From: Gemmatimonadaceae bacterium
GTDB lineage: Bacteria; Gemmatimonadota; Gemmatimonadetes; Gemmatimonadales; Gemmatimonadaceae
Direction: 5' to 3'
DNA: 64,000 nt
Assembly: GCA_016742275.1 (NCBI GenBank)
Contig: JACVCD010000022.1
Span: 17,263 to 81,262, forward strand
The notes below the pieces were generated by a model. That model had not been told where the DNA came from and searched no databases. It saw only the letters and a program-made list of their open reading frames with translations. Position numbers and translations under genes: made by a program. Shown in pieces: positions 18,072 to 26,182 of this stretch. Position 1 is the stretch's first letter, and each line of letters opens with the position of its first letter.

Positions 18072-19112
18072 ATGAACGTCTCCCGACGCACGCAATTGTT
18101 GTTCGCGATCGCAGCGATAGCCCTCGGCAGTGCCGTGGCCTTTCCGCTGTGGAGCGTGGCCCTCACGGCGCCGCAGTATCCCGAAGGGCTCGGGATGTAC
18201 ATCTGGGCGCACACGGTGTCCGGCATCGGTCCGAACGACCTGCAGAACATCAATGGTCTCAACCACTACATCGGCATGAAGCCGATCGTGCCGGAGTCCA
18301 TTCCCGAGCTGAAGGTCATGCGCCCGGGGATCATCGCCATGTCGCTGCTTGGTCTGGTCGTAGCCTACAGCAGAAACTTGCGGTTCATGCGACTCTGGAC
18401 CGGCGCACTGGTTCTCGCAGCACTCATCGGATTGGTGGACTTCTGGCGCTGGGAGTACGACTACGGACACAACCTTGATCTCGAGAATGCGCCCATCAAG
18501 GTGCCTGGCATGTCGTATCAGCCACCACTCATCGGCAGCAAGAACCTCCTGAACTTTACCGCCACATCGTTGCCGGCTACCGGAGGTGTGTTGGCCATCA
18601 GTGCCGTGCTGCTTGCGGTAGGTGTGAGCCTTGCACCGCGTCGCCGGTCTGCGGCGGTTGCCGCACTCGTGGCGCTTGGCGCCTGTGATGCAGGCCCACG
18701 TCCACTGATTGCCGGTCAGGATTCGTGTGGATACTGTCGCATGTCGATCGATGATGTGCGATTTGGAGCGCTGGTGATCACCGCGAAAGGAAAGCAGCAG
18801 ACCTTTGACTCCATCGAATGCGCCGCTTCGTTCGTGGCGTCGCTTCCCGCCGGTGAAGCACCGCGATCGATCTGGGTGGCCAACTTCGCCAATCCCGGAG
18901 AGTGGGTGGATGCCACACAAGCGACCTTCCTGCACGCCAGTGGTCTGCGTTCTCCGATGGGACGTGAGCTCGTGGCCTTTACCCCTGCATTCAATGCAGA
19001 CTCGCTCGCCAGAACGCATGGCGGCAATCGCATGACGTGGGCTGACGTCCAGTTTCTGGTGGCGCAACCGATGAGCAGTCCCACTGCGTTGCATCAAGGC
19101 CATGCGCACTGA
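18072..19112 (+). CDS. nosL: Fusion: nos-associated membrane domain + NosL copper chaperone
   Basis: 346 residues in one frame. Residues 1-195 have membrane helices (about 8-30, 86-100, 108-125, 168-187) and a conserved segment MYIWAHTVSGIGPNDLQNINGLNHYIGMKPI; this resembles the separate membrane ORF found beside nosL in clade II clusters. Residues about 196-346 are NosL: a second lipoprotein-like signal ALVALGAC with Cys205, then the copper motif CGYCRM (Cys219, Cys222, Met224). NosL delivers Cu(I) for NosZ maturation. The internal lipobox means the tail may be cleaved or stay tethered. It overlaps nosD by 11 bases. Confidence 0.88.
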   Translation: MNVSRRTQLLFAIAAIALGSAVAFPLWSVALTAPQYPEGLGMYIWAHTVSGIGPNDLQNINGLNHYIGMKPIVPESIPELKVMRPGIIAMSLLGLVVAYSRNLRFMRLWTGALVLAALIGLVDFWRWEYDYGHNLDLENAPIKVPGMSYQPPLIGSKNLLNFTATSLPATGGVLAISAVLLAVGVSLAPRRRSAAVAALVALGACDAGPRPLIAGQDSCGYCRMSIDDVRFGALVITAKGKQQTFDSIECAASFVASLPAGEAPRSIWVANFANPGEWVDATQATFLHASGLRSPMGRELVAFTPAFNADSLARTHGGNRMTWADVQFLVAQPMSSPTALHQGHAH

Positions 19113-20388
19113 GCACCGGGCCCTCGCCGCACTGCTGACCGCGGCTGCGGTGTCACTGCCACTTCACGCGCAGACAGCGCCGGACACGGTCCTGGACACC
19201 GTGACGGTGTCGCCTGCGCCACGTGCGGGAGAGTTTGCCCGGGTTTCGGACGCCGTGGTCCGGGTGACCCGGAACGGTGTGGTTCGCGTGCGTGCCGGTG
19301 TGTATCGGGAACCCACCATTCTCGTGAAGCAGCCCCTCACGCTGGTCGGCGATTCGGGCGCCGTGCTTGACGGCGAAGGACAACGGGAACTCATGGTGGT
19401 GGGAGCGGATTCCGTCACCATCCGGGGCATGACCTTCCGCAACACCGGCACCAGTCAGGCGACCGACCGGGCTGCACTTCGATTGGTCGAAGCGGCAGGA
19501 TGTCTCATCGAGTACAACCGTTTCGAGAACACACTCTTTGGTATCTACCTGCAGCGCGCCAGCGCCTGCCTCGTGCGCCACAATACGCTCAAGGGCATGG
19601 CGGGCTCACAGACCGTGACCGGTAACGGGCTACACAGCTGGTCCAGTCGGGATGTCGTGTTCGAAGACAATGTCATCGACGGGCATCGCGACGGCATCTA
19701 TTTCGAATTTACCGTTGGTGGCGTGGCACGCCGCAATGTCAGCCAGCACAGTCGGCGCTACGGATTGCATTTCATGTTCTCCGACTCGTGCCGATACGAG
19801 GACAACACATTTCTTTCCAACGAATCCGGCGTTGCCGTGATGTATGCGAAGCATGTGCGCATGACCGGCAACCGCTTCACGAAAAATCGCGGCAGCGCCG
19901 CGTATGGTGTGTTGCTCAAGGAGATCAGCGACAGTGAACTCCGCAACAATCAGTTCGTCGACAACTCGGTGGGCCTGCATCTCGAGGGAGCAAACCGCAA
20001 CCGGATCGTCGACAACGACTTTGTGCGCAACGGCTGGGGAGTGCGGGTGATGGCCGATGCCCAGGACAACGTGCTTCGTGGCAATGCGTTCAGCGGCAAT
20101 GTATTCGACGTGGGCACCAACAGCCGACTCAACTACAGCACGTTCACCGGCAACTGGTGGGATCGCTATCGCGGATACGATCTCGACCGCAATGGCCTGG
20201 GTGATGTGCCCCATCGTCCGGTTCGACTCTTTGCGCTGCTCGTCGAACAGTCTCCCACCGCCCTGACGCTGGTCCGGAGTCTATTGGTCGACATGCTCGA
20301 TATCGCGGAGCGCGTGGTACCGACGCTGACACCGGAAACCCTGCGCGACGATTCACCCCTCATGCGGGCACCACGAGCTCTCCCATGA
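19102..20388 (+). CDS. nosD: NosD, periplasmic copper-processing protein
   Basis: 428 residues with a cleavable signal (ending HAQ). The body is a right-handed beta-helix of Asn-rich coils (repeats such as NRFENTLFGIYL, DNVIDGHRDGIYF, NRFTKNRGSAAYGV), the NosD/CASH pattern, and the C-terminal NWWDRYRGYDLDRNGLGDVP is a NosD signature. It works with the NosFY ABC transporter in assembling the CuZ cluster of NosZ. The ATG lies inside the end of the nosL fusion gene, and its own end overlaps nosF by four bases. Confidence 0.95.
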   Translation: MRTEHRALAALLTAAAVSLPLHAQTAPDTVLDTVTVSPAPRAGEFARVSDAVVRVTRNGVVRVRAGVYREPTILVKQPLTLVGDSGAVLDGEGQRELMVVGADSVTIRGMTFRNTGTSQATDRAALRLVEAAGCLIEYNRFENTLFGIYLQRASACLVRHNTLKGMAGSQTVTGNGLHSWSSRDVVFEDNVIDGHRDGIYFEFTVGGVARRNVSQHSRRYGLHFMFSDSCRYEDNTFLSNESGVAVMYAKHVRMTGNRFTKNRGSAAYGVLLKEISDSELRNNQFVDNSVGLHLEGANRNRIVDNDFVRNGWGVRVMADAQDNVLRGNAFSGNVFDVGTNSRLNYSTFTGNWWDRYRGYDLDRNGLGDVPHRPVRLFALLVEQSPTALTLVRSLLVDMLDIAERVVPTLTPETLRDDSPLMRAPRALP

Positions 20389-21158
20389 ACCATCGTGTTC
20401 AATCATCGCCTGCGCAGACCGGGGCTCTGGTCGAGATGCGTGGACTGATCAAGCGTTTCGGACATCGCAGCGTGCTGCAGGGAATCGATCTCGACATTCC
20501 CCGCGGCAGCGTCACGGCCATCATCGGACCCAATGGCGCCGGCAAGACCACGCTCAACAAGTCGATGCTCGGCCTGGTGCGGTTGGATTCCGGAGTGGTC
20601 CGATTCGACGGACAGGACGCGGCAGGAGAGATCGCGTATCGCTCGCGGATCGGATACATGCCGCAGACGCCACGGTATCCGGATGCTTTTTCCGCCGGCG
20701 ACGTGCTTCAGCTACTGCGCGACTTCCGCGGTCCGTCCGCAGAAACAGACGACGAGTTGGTCACGGCCTTTCAGTTGCGGCCCCTGCTCGCTGTGCCGGC
20801 CCGCGCGCTCTCCGGTGGACAGCGGCAGCGGGTAAACGCCGCCGCCGCATTCCTCTTCCGCCCGGACTTGCTGTTGCTGGATGAACCGACGGCCGGCCTC
20901 GATCCCCTGGCCAGCGGAGTGCTCAAGGACAAGATCCGCGCGGTACGCAGCGCCGGATGTGCGGTGGTCATCACTTCCCACATTCTGAGCGAGCTGCAGG
21001 AGCTTGCCGACCGGGTCGTCTTCCTGCATGAAGGACGCATTCACTGGTCCGGCAGTCTTTCCGCATTGCTCACCGATACGGATGCCACCACACTCGAACG
21101 CGCCATTGCGCACCTCATGATGCAGTCCCATGAACAGCACAGTCATGCACCGGCGTGA
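20385..21158 (+). CDS. nosF: NosF, ABC transporter ATPase
   Basis: 257 residues. Walker A is GPNGAGKTT (residues 48-56), signature LSGGQRQRV, and Walker B LLLLDEPTAGLDP. It is the cytoplasmic ATPase of the NosFY complex that powers NosD-dependent maturation of nitrous oxide reductase. Its ATG overlaps the nosD stop (ATGA), and its 3' end overlaps the first possible nosY start by 29 bases. The His-containing tail (HEQHSHAPA) is short and may simply be composition. Confidence 0.94.
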   Translation: MNHRVQSSPAQTGALVEMRGLIKRFGHRSVLQGIDLDIPRGSVTAIIGPNGAGKTTLNKSMLGLVRLDSGVVRFDGQDAAGEIAYRSRIGYMPQTPRYPDAFSAGDVLQLLRDFRGPSAETDDELVTAFQLRPLLAVPARALSGGQRQRVNAAAAFLFRPDLLLLDEPTAGLDPLASGVLKDKIRAVRSAGCAVVITSHILSELQELADRVVFLHEGRIHWSGSLSALLTDTDATTLERAIAHLMMQSHEQHSHAPA

Positions 21159-22026
21159 GTCCTTCGCACTATCACCGGTATGGGCATTGACGATGTCGCG
21201 GTCGAATCGTCTGGGCGTGGCATCCCCGGCAATGCCATCGGTGGTTGGCACGGTTTTGCGCCACGAGTGGCGAAGCGTGACGCGCAATCGCAGCGTGTTG
21301 ATCTTCGGCATCGGGACAGTGGTGCTCACGGAAGTGGTGCTCCGGCTCACCGGTTCAGCACCACGCGCCCTCAGTGCGCTGCTCAACCTTGTGCTGCTCG
21401 TGGTACCCCTGGTCACAATGATGGCCGGCATCATCAGCTGGCACGCATCACGTGAGTTCAATGAGCTGCTGCTCACGCAACCCGTGCGACGGAGATCCCT
21501 CTTCCTGGCCCTCTATCTGGCACTCGTCCTTCCGTTGGCCACCGTCTTCGCATTGGGCATGCTGCTGCCGCTGGCCTGGCATCGTGTCATCGGGCCCGAA
21601 TCGTCAGCGCTGCTTCTCTCCACCGTTGGCAGCGGCGTGGCCCTCACCTTCGTGTTTGGCGGACTCGCGCTGCTCATCGGCATTCGCGTCGATGACCGCC
21701 TGCGCTCCGTCATGACCGGACTCATGGTGTGGCTGTTGCTCACGGTCGGTTATGACGCGCTGGTGCTCATTGTTTCCACCACCATGGCGGACTATCCGCT
21801 CGAGCGCCCCATGCTGGCATTCATGTTGGGCAATCCTGTGGATCTTGCTCGAACCGTCATCGTGTTGCAGAGCGACTCCGCCGCACTCATGGGATACACC
21901 GGCGCGGTCATGCAGCGATTTCTTGGCTCGGCAATCGGTACGGTCGCAGCCGGCACGGGACTGCTGCTGTGGATCGCATTGCCGATGCTCATCGCACGTC
22001 GGAGCTTCGAACGACGTGACTTCTAA
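21130..22026 (+). CDS. nosY: NosY, ABC transporter permease
   Basis: Up to 298 residues; six hydrophobic helices and the family segment VLRHEWRSVTRNRSVLIFG before the first one. It is the inner-membrane partner of NosF. The start is uncertain: 21130 gives a 29-base overlap with nosF, while ATGs at 21193 and 21232 would give a more typical N-terminus. A Shine-Dalgarno does not decide between them. Confidence 0.9.
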   Translation: MNSTVMHRRESFALSPVWALTMSRSNRLGVASPAMPSVVGTVLRHEWRSVTRNRSVLIFGIGTVVLTEVVLRLTGSAPRALSALLNLVLLVVPLVTMMAGIISWHASREFNELLLTQPVRRRSLFLALYLALVLPLATVFALGMLLPLAWHRVIGPESSALLLSTVGSGVALTFVFGGLALLIGIRVDDRLRSVMTGLMVWLLLTVGYDALVLIVSTTMADYPLERPMLAFMLGNPVDLARTVIVLQSDSAALMGYTGAVMQRFLGSAIGTVAAGTGLLLWIALPMLIARRSFERRDF

Positions 22027-22070
22027 CGAACGCTCCACTTCGCGTTACTACTCATCAAAGGAGTCTCTCC

Positions 22071-22517
22071 ATGAAAGTTGCCCGCCTTGCCCTGCCACTG
22101 TTGGTGTTCTCCGCCGTGATTGCCGCTGCCTGCAACAAGGGTGATACGCCACCCGCCGACGGCGGAGAGCCTGCGGGCGAAGCAGCACCGGCCGTACCCG
22201 TCTCGTTCGATCCGTCCACGATCACCGAATCAGAACTCGCGCTCGGCGATTCCATCTTCCATGGACTCATTGGCGCCACGTCCTGCCAGTCATGCCACGG
22301 AGCCGGCGGTCAGAATGGCGCTGCGGCTCCCAGCCTCGCGGATGACAAGTGGCTGCATAGTGACGGCAGCTTCGAGGGCATTCACAAGACGATCGCTTCC
22401 GGTGTCATGACCCCCAAGGAATTCTCCGGCGTCATGCCTCCGTTTGGCGGCGCGCCGCTCGATGCGGCCAAGCACCGCGCAGTCGCAGCCTATGTCTATC
22501 GACTGAGTCACAAGTAG
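22071..22517 (+). CDS. Lipoprotein monoheme cytochrome c
   Basis: 148 residues. A strong Shine-Dalgarno (AAAGGAG) precedes the ATG. The signal ends in a lipobox with Cys21, followed by an Ala/Pro/Glu-rich linker, then one heme motif CQSCH (Cys72, Cys75, His76) and a distal Met in SGVMPPFGG. Clade II nos clusters commonly carry such cytochromes, thought to feed electrons to NosZ. It is the last gene of the nos operon, 44 bases after nosY. Confidence 0.9.
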   Translation: MKVARLALPLLVFSAVIAAACNKGDTPPADGGEPAGEAAPAVPVSFDPSTITESELALGDSIFHGLIGATSCQSCHGAGGQNGAAAPSLADDKWLHSDGSFEGIHKTIASGVMTPKEFSGVMPPFGGAPLDAAKHRAVAAYVYRLSHK

Positions 22518-22540
22518 CAGGCGCAGGAACATGCGCCTCG

Positions 22541-22572
22541 CGATCGGCTCGGGCAAACGCCCGGGCCGATCG
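22541..22572. terminator. Strong hairpin between the nos operon and a converging gene
   Basis: CGATCGGCTCGGGC pairs with GCCCGGGCCGATCG over an AAAC loop, almost perfectly. No T run follows on either strand, so it may act as a factor-dependent stop or a barrier. A smaller hairpin (AGGCGCA / TGCGCCT) lies just upstream at 22519-22538. Confidence 0.6.
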
Positions 22573-22576
22573 GCGT

Positions 22577-23758
22577 TCAGGACGAAAGAGTTGACGGTAT
22601 GAACACGCGGCCCCGCCATATCCGCGGCGTACGCAGTGTACTCCACGTGAGACGCGCTGCCGCCGCGATATCCGCAAGCCACGAACTCCAATACGGCAGC
22701 CCCCGTGTATCGTAGCTGCCACGCAGTGCCCACAGCATGTAGAGGCGCAAGGCAAATGCCCCACCATTGATGCCGATGGCAATCCAGAACATCATCGAAA
22801 GTTCGGCGCCGCGCCACGCATGCACGCCAAGCACCACCAGCAGCGGAAATGGCGCTCCCTGCACGGCCCACACCAGCAGGACATCGAGCCACCGCTGCCA
22901 CACTGGCGTCGCATCCTTGAGATCAAAACTCCGTCCCCATTCGCGCCACATCTGACCGAGCGATGTATACGCACGCACCGCGATCAACGCCGAGCCGTCC
23001 AGGAATCCCACATGAATTCCGCGTGCGGCGAGGAAACGTGCCAGCGTCACGTCATCACTGAAGGATTCGCGCACGGCAGCATAGCCTCCGTGCTGCAGCA
23101 ACACGTCACGCCGCGCAAGAAAACACTGGCCATTGGCCAGCACACGATTGGGTGGTGGCTGACGGACGCCGACCGCACCACACCGATATACGAGTGTGGT
23201 CAGCATGGCCGGTTGCACCAGACGTTCAGCGCTCGTCTGCTCCACGAACTGCGGTGAGAAGCTCACCACACCATAGCCATCGCGATCGGCCGCATCGACG
23301 ACCGCACCAATGAGACCGGGCCTGGGCACCGTGTCGGCATCGATGCCGAGTACCCATTCGCCCTGCGCTTCGCGCAGACCGGCTTCCAGCGCCCATACTT
23401 TGCCAACCCAACCGGGTGGAAGCGGTGGATCAGTCAGGAGACGAATGCGTGCATCGCGTGCGGCCGCTGTTGCCACCAGTTCGCGAGTACCGTCGGTTGA
23501 ATTGCTGTCCACCACCAGGACTTCGAGAAGCGGCGCCTGCTGGTGCATGAGTCCTTCAAGGCATGGCCCCACGCGTTCCGCTTCGTTGAGTGTGGTCAAC
23601 ACCACACTCACCGTGGTATCGGAACGCGGCGCCGCACGCGGCGCAATCGGTGGACGCCGATGTCGACCTGGCATCAGTCGCCACAGCAGAACGGCCAGCA
23701 ATACGCCCTGCCCTGCCAGCAGTACTCCCCACACGAATTGTGTTGCGGCAGGCACCAT
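22577..23758 (-). CDS. Family 2 glycosyltransferase, membrane-associated
   Basis: 393 residues from the ATG at 23758. An N-terminal helix precedes a GT-A domain: VVLTTLNEAERVGPCL, VVDSNSTDGTREL, the nucleotide-sugar motif DAD in GIDADTVPRPG, and SDDVTLARFL. The segment PPGWVGKVWAL resembles the carotenoid and hopanoid-associated branches (CrtQ/CruC, HpnB). Three or four C-terminal helices follow. A carotenoid glycosyltransferase would suit a pigmented Gemmatimonas, but the substrate is not proven. A longer reading frame upstream would overlap the divergent thioesterase gene and is rejected. Confidence 0.8.
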   Translation of the reverse strand: MVPAATQFVWGVLLAGQGVLLAVLLWRLMPGRHRRPPIAPRAAPRSDTTVSVVLTTLNEAERVGPCLEGLMHQQAPLLEVLVVDSNSTDGTRELVATAAARDARIRLLTDPPLPPGWVGKVWALEAGLREAQGEWVLGIDADTVPRPGLIGAVVDAADRDGYGVVSFSPQFVEQTSAERLVQPAMLTTLVYRCGAVGVRQPPPNRVLANGQCFLARRDVLLQHGGYAAVRESFSDDVTLARFLAARGIHVGFLDGSALIAVRAYTSLGQMWREWGRSFDLKDATPVWQRWLDVLLVWAVQGAPFPLLVVLGVHAWRGAELSMMFWIAIGINGGAFALRLYMLWALRGSYDTRGLPYWSSWLADIAAAARLTWSTLRTPRIWRGRVFIPSTLSS

Positions 23759-23846
23759 GAGTTCTCGGACGATCCAACACGGACGGCACACGCTTCCAGA
23801 CTGCCTACAAGGTGGCGCCCTTCCGGTTCCGGGGATAGGCTCTTGC

Positions 23847-24338
23847 ATGGCCTCGTCACCCGTCTCCATCGGTCAACAACTGCTGGCAAACTGGGATCGC
23901 CTGCACCGTCTGCCCCTTGGCAAGCGTCTCTTCAGCTGGGCAGTCGGCCGCATGGTGCCCTACACCGGCAGCATTGGCGGCATTTACGATGAAGTCCGCC
24001 CCGGATACGCCCGGGTCGTGCTGCGTGATCGGCGACCCGTGCGCAATCATCTGGCCTCGGTGCACGCCATCGCACTGGTCAACCTCGCGGAAATGACGAG
24101 TGGCGTGGCATTGCTCACCGCCTTGCCGCCCGGCGTGCGGGGGATCGTGACCGCTCTTGAAATCCGGTACCTCAAGAAGGCACGCGGTCTGCTTACGTGC
24201 GAATGCCACGCCAATGCACCCTCCGAGGTGACCGCGAGCATCGAGCACCGGATCGTGGCCGTCATTCGGGATGCGGCCAATGATGTCGTGGCCGAATGCA
24301 CTGTGCAGTGGCGAGTGTCGCCGCCGGGGGCGACGTGA
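23847..24338 (+). CDS. DUF4442 hotdog-fold protein, probable thioesterase
   Basis: 163 residues. RPVRNHLASVHAIALVNLAEMTSGVAL is the DUF4442 hotdog signature with the central helix region, and the end ECTVQWRV is the last strand. Family members are thought to be acyl-CoA or related thioesterases; catalytic residues are not firmly known. The ATG at 23847 is divergent from the glycosyltransferase by 88 bases. The stop overlaps the next gene as GTGA, so the two are coupled. The long frame extending upstream is antisense to the glycosyltransferase and is not used. Confidence 0.78.
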   Translation: MASSPVSIGQQLLANWDRLHRLPLGKRLFSWAVGRMVPYTGSIGGIYDEVRPGYARVVLRDRRPVRNHLASVHAIALVNLAEMTSGVALLTALPPGVRGIVTALEIRYLKKARGLLTCECHANAPSEVTASIEHRIVAVIRDAANDVVAECTVQWRVSPPGAT

Positions 24339-25345
24339 CCAACTTGATAGCCGGCGCATCCGCCGAGTCAGTCGACGGCACCGCCTTCACACGCGCCGCC
24401 AACGTGCGCGTGCCGCTGATCTGCGGACCCATGTATCCGTGCAGCAATCCGGAACTCGTTGCGGCCGTGAGCAAGGCGGGTGCATTGGGCATCGTGCAGC
24501 CGATCTCGCTCACTTACGTGCATGGTCATGACTTTCGTGAAGGGCTTCGGCTTATCGCGCGCCTGAGTGGAAACGCCCCGATCGGCTTCAACGCGCTGAT
24601 CGAAGCCTCGAGCCGTACGTATCACGAGCGCATGGTGCGATGGGTAGAAACCGCCCTCGAAGAGGGTGTGCGATTCTTTCTCACGTCACTTGGCAATCCA
24701 CGCTGGGTCTGTGATCGTGTGCACGCGGCGGGCGGCGTCGTCTATCACGACATCACCGAACGCAAATGGGCACTCAAGGGCCGCGATGGTGGTGTCGATG
24801 GATTGGTCGCCGTGAATCGTCTGGCTGGTGGTCATGCCGGTGCGCGCGACCCGCGTGTGCTACTCGACGAAGTAGCCGATCTCAATCTTCCCGTCGTGGG
24901 CGCCGGTGGTGTGGGCAATGGTGAGCAATTCCGTGCGCTACTCGATATGGGATATGCCGGCGTGCAGGTGGGAACACGTTTCATCGCCACCACCGAGTGC
25001 ATCGCCGATGCGCGCTACAAGCAAGCCATTCTCGACGCCACATCAGACGATGTGGTGCTGACGGAACGCCTCACCGGTGTTCCTGTTGCCGTGCTCCGCA
25101 CCCCATATGTGGAGCGACTGGGCACCACCGTTTCACCATTCGCGCGCTGGTTATTTCGCGGGCGTCGGACAAAACATTGGATTCGCAGCTGGTATGCGCT
25201 GCGCTCACTCTACAGACTCAAGCGCAGCTCCATTCAGGGAGCGAGCGAAGACTACTGGCAGGCTGGCCGCAGCGTGGACACCATCCAGAGCATCCGATCA
25301 GCGTCCGACATCGTAGCCGATTTCGAAGCCGCCTGGCGAACGTGA
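24335..25345 (+). CDS. Nitronate monooxygenase / 2-nitropropane dioxygenase-like flavoprotein
   Basis: 336 residues from GTG 24335, which overlaps the previous stop. A TIM barrel with an FMN-binding pattern: VPLICGPMYPCSNPELVAAVSKAGALGIVQ at the start, GHAGARDPRVLL in the middle, and GAGGVGNGEQFRALLDMGYAGVQVGTRF at the phosphate-binding end. The GGHAG motif contains the active-site histidine of nitronate monooxygenases. Related members act in fatty-acid or polyketide enoyl reduction, and the coupled thioesterase-like gene would fit an acyl-chain role. Exact substrate unknown. Confidence 0.85.
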   Translation: MTNLIAGASAESVDGTAFTRAANVRVPLICGPMYPCSNPELVAAVSKAGALGIVQPISLTYVHGHDFREGLRLIARLSGNAPIGFNALIEASSRTYHERMVRWVETALEEGVRFFLTSLGNPRWVCDRVHAAGGVVYHDITERKWALKGRDGGVDGLVAVNRLAGGHAGARDPRVLLDEVADLNLPVVGAGGVGNGEQFRALLDMGYAGVQVGTRFIATTECIADARYKQAILDATSDDVVLTERLTGVPVAVLRTPYVERLGTTVSPFARWLFRGRRTKHWIRSWYALRSLYRLKRSSIQGASEDYWQAGRSVDTIQSIRSASDIVADFEAAWRT

Positions 25346-25372
25346 ACAGATCACAAGTAGATCACAGTTTCT

Positions 25373-25402
25373 TTGAACTACCGAGTCACACTGCTGTATA
25401 CG
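25373..25402 (+). promoter_or_regulatory. Promoter of the secreted lectin-like gene
   Basis: TTGAAC (25373-25378), an 18-base spacer, TATACG (25397-25402); expected start about 36 bases before the ATG at 25446. Confidence 0.5.
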
Positions 25403-25445
25403 ACAGTACTTCGCGTCACCTCCCACCAACCTCCCTACCGACCCC

Positions 25446-26096
25446 ATGTTCGCTATCAAGATTCCCATTGCTCTGCTCGCCACGACGCTGGCAACCACGC
25501 CGGCCAGCACTGGCGTGCAACCTGACATGTCGTTCTTCATCACCAGTGTTGGTGTCGGTGACGGAGCCAATCTCGGCGGTATCGAAGGCGCCGACAAGCA
25601 TTGCGCCACGCTGGCCGAAGCGGCCGGTGTTCGTGGCAAGACGTGGCATGCCTACCTGAGTCAGCAGGCCGTTGGCGGCAAAACCGCCATCAATGCCCGC
25701 GATCGCATCGGCAAGGGTCCGTGGAAGAATGCCAAGGGCGTAGTGGTTGCCACGAGCGTGGAAGATCTCCACTCGGACAACAACAAGTTGTCGAAGGACA
25801 ACAGCCTGACGGAGAAGGGTGCCACGGTCAACGGTCGCGGTGACACACCAAACACGCACGACATCCTGACGGGCGCCGGACTCGATGGTCGCTTGCCAGC
25901 CGGCGACGGTGATCAGACGTGCAACAACTGGACGAGCAATGCCGCTACGGGCAGCGCACTGCTCGGACATCATGATCGTCAGGGTGGCGGCGCCAACCCC
26001 ACGTCATGGAACTCGGCCCACGCCTCGCGCGGCTGCGGTCAGGACAATCTCCGCGCCACGGGCGGTAACGCATTGTTCTACTGCTTCGCGGTCTGA
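25446..26096 (+). CDS. Secreted lectin-like (C-type-lectin/endostatin-like fold) protein
   Basis: 216 residues with an N-terminal signal (about 1-25). The mature part begins MSFFITSVGVGDGANLGGIEGADKHC and continues with KTWHAYLS, a segment of Asp/Asn/Gly-rich loops, CNNWTSN, and ends with ALFYCFAV. Four cysteines (in KHC, TCNNW, RGCGQ and YCF) could form two disulfides. Similar exported proteins in proteobacteria are annotated as lectin-like, but function is unknown. It has its own promoter and a strong terminator, so it is monocistronic. Confidence 0.75.
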   Translation: MFAIKIPIALLATTLATTPASTGVQPDMSFFITSVGVGDGANLGGIEGADKHCATLAEAAGVRGKTWHAYLSQQAVGGKTAINARDRIGKGPWKNAKGVVVATSVEDLHSDNNKLSKDNSLTEKGATVNGRGDTPNTHDILTGAGLDGRLPAGDGDQTCNNWTSNAATGSALLGHHDRQGGGANPTSWNSAHASRGCGQDNLRATGGNALFYCFAV

Positions 26097-26124
26097 TATC
26101 GCGACGCAGCATCATGCGACAAGA

Positions 26125-26165
26125 AAACGGCAGGGAGCGAGACCATCCGCTCCCTGCCGTTTGTC
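26125..26165. terminator. Intrinsic terminator, bidirectional
   Basis: AAACGGCAGGGAGCG pairs perfectly with CGCTCCCTGCCGTTT over an 8-base loop, with T-rich sequence after it. It separates the lectin-like gene from the converging S9 peptidase. Confidence 0.88.
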
Positions 26166-26182
26166 TTTCCTGCAACGAAGAC

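Noticed and set aside
17907..19109. Minus-strand frame of 400 codons
   Set aside because: Antisense to the NosL fusion gene, no recognisable domain.
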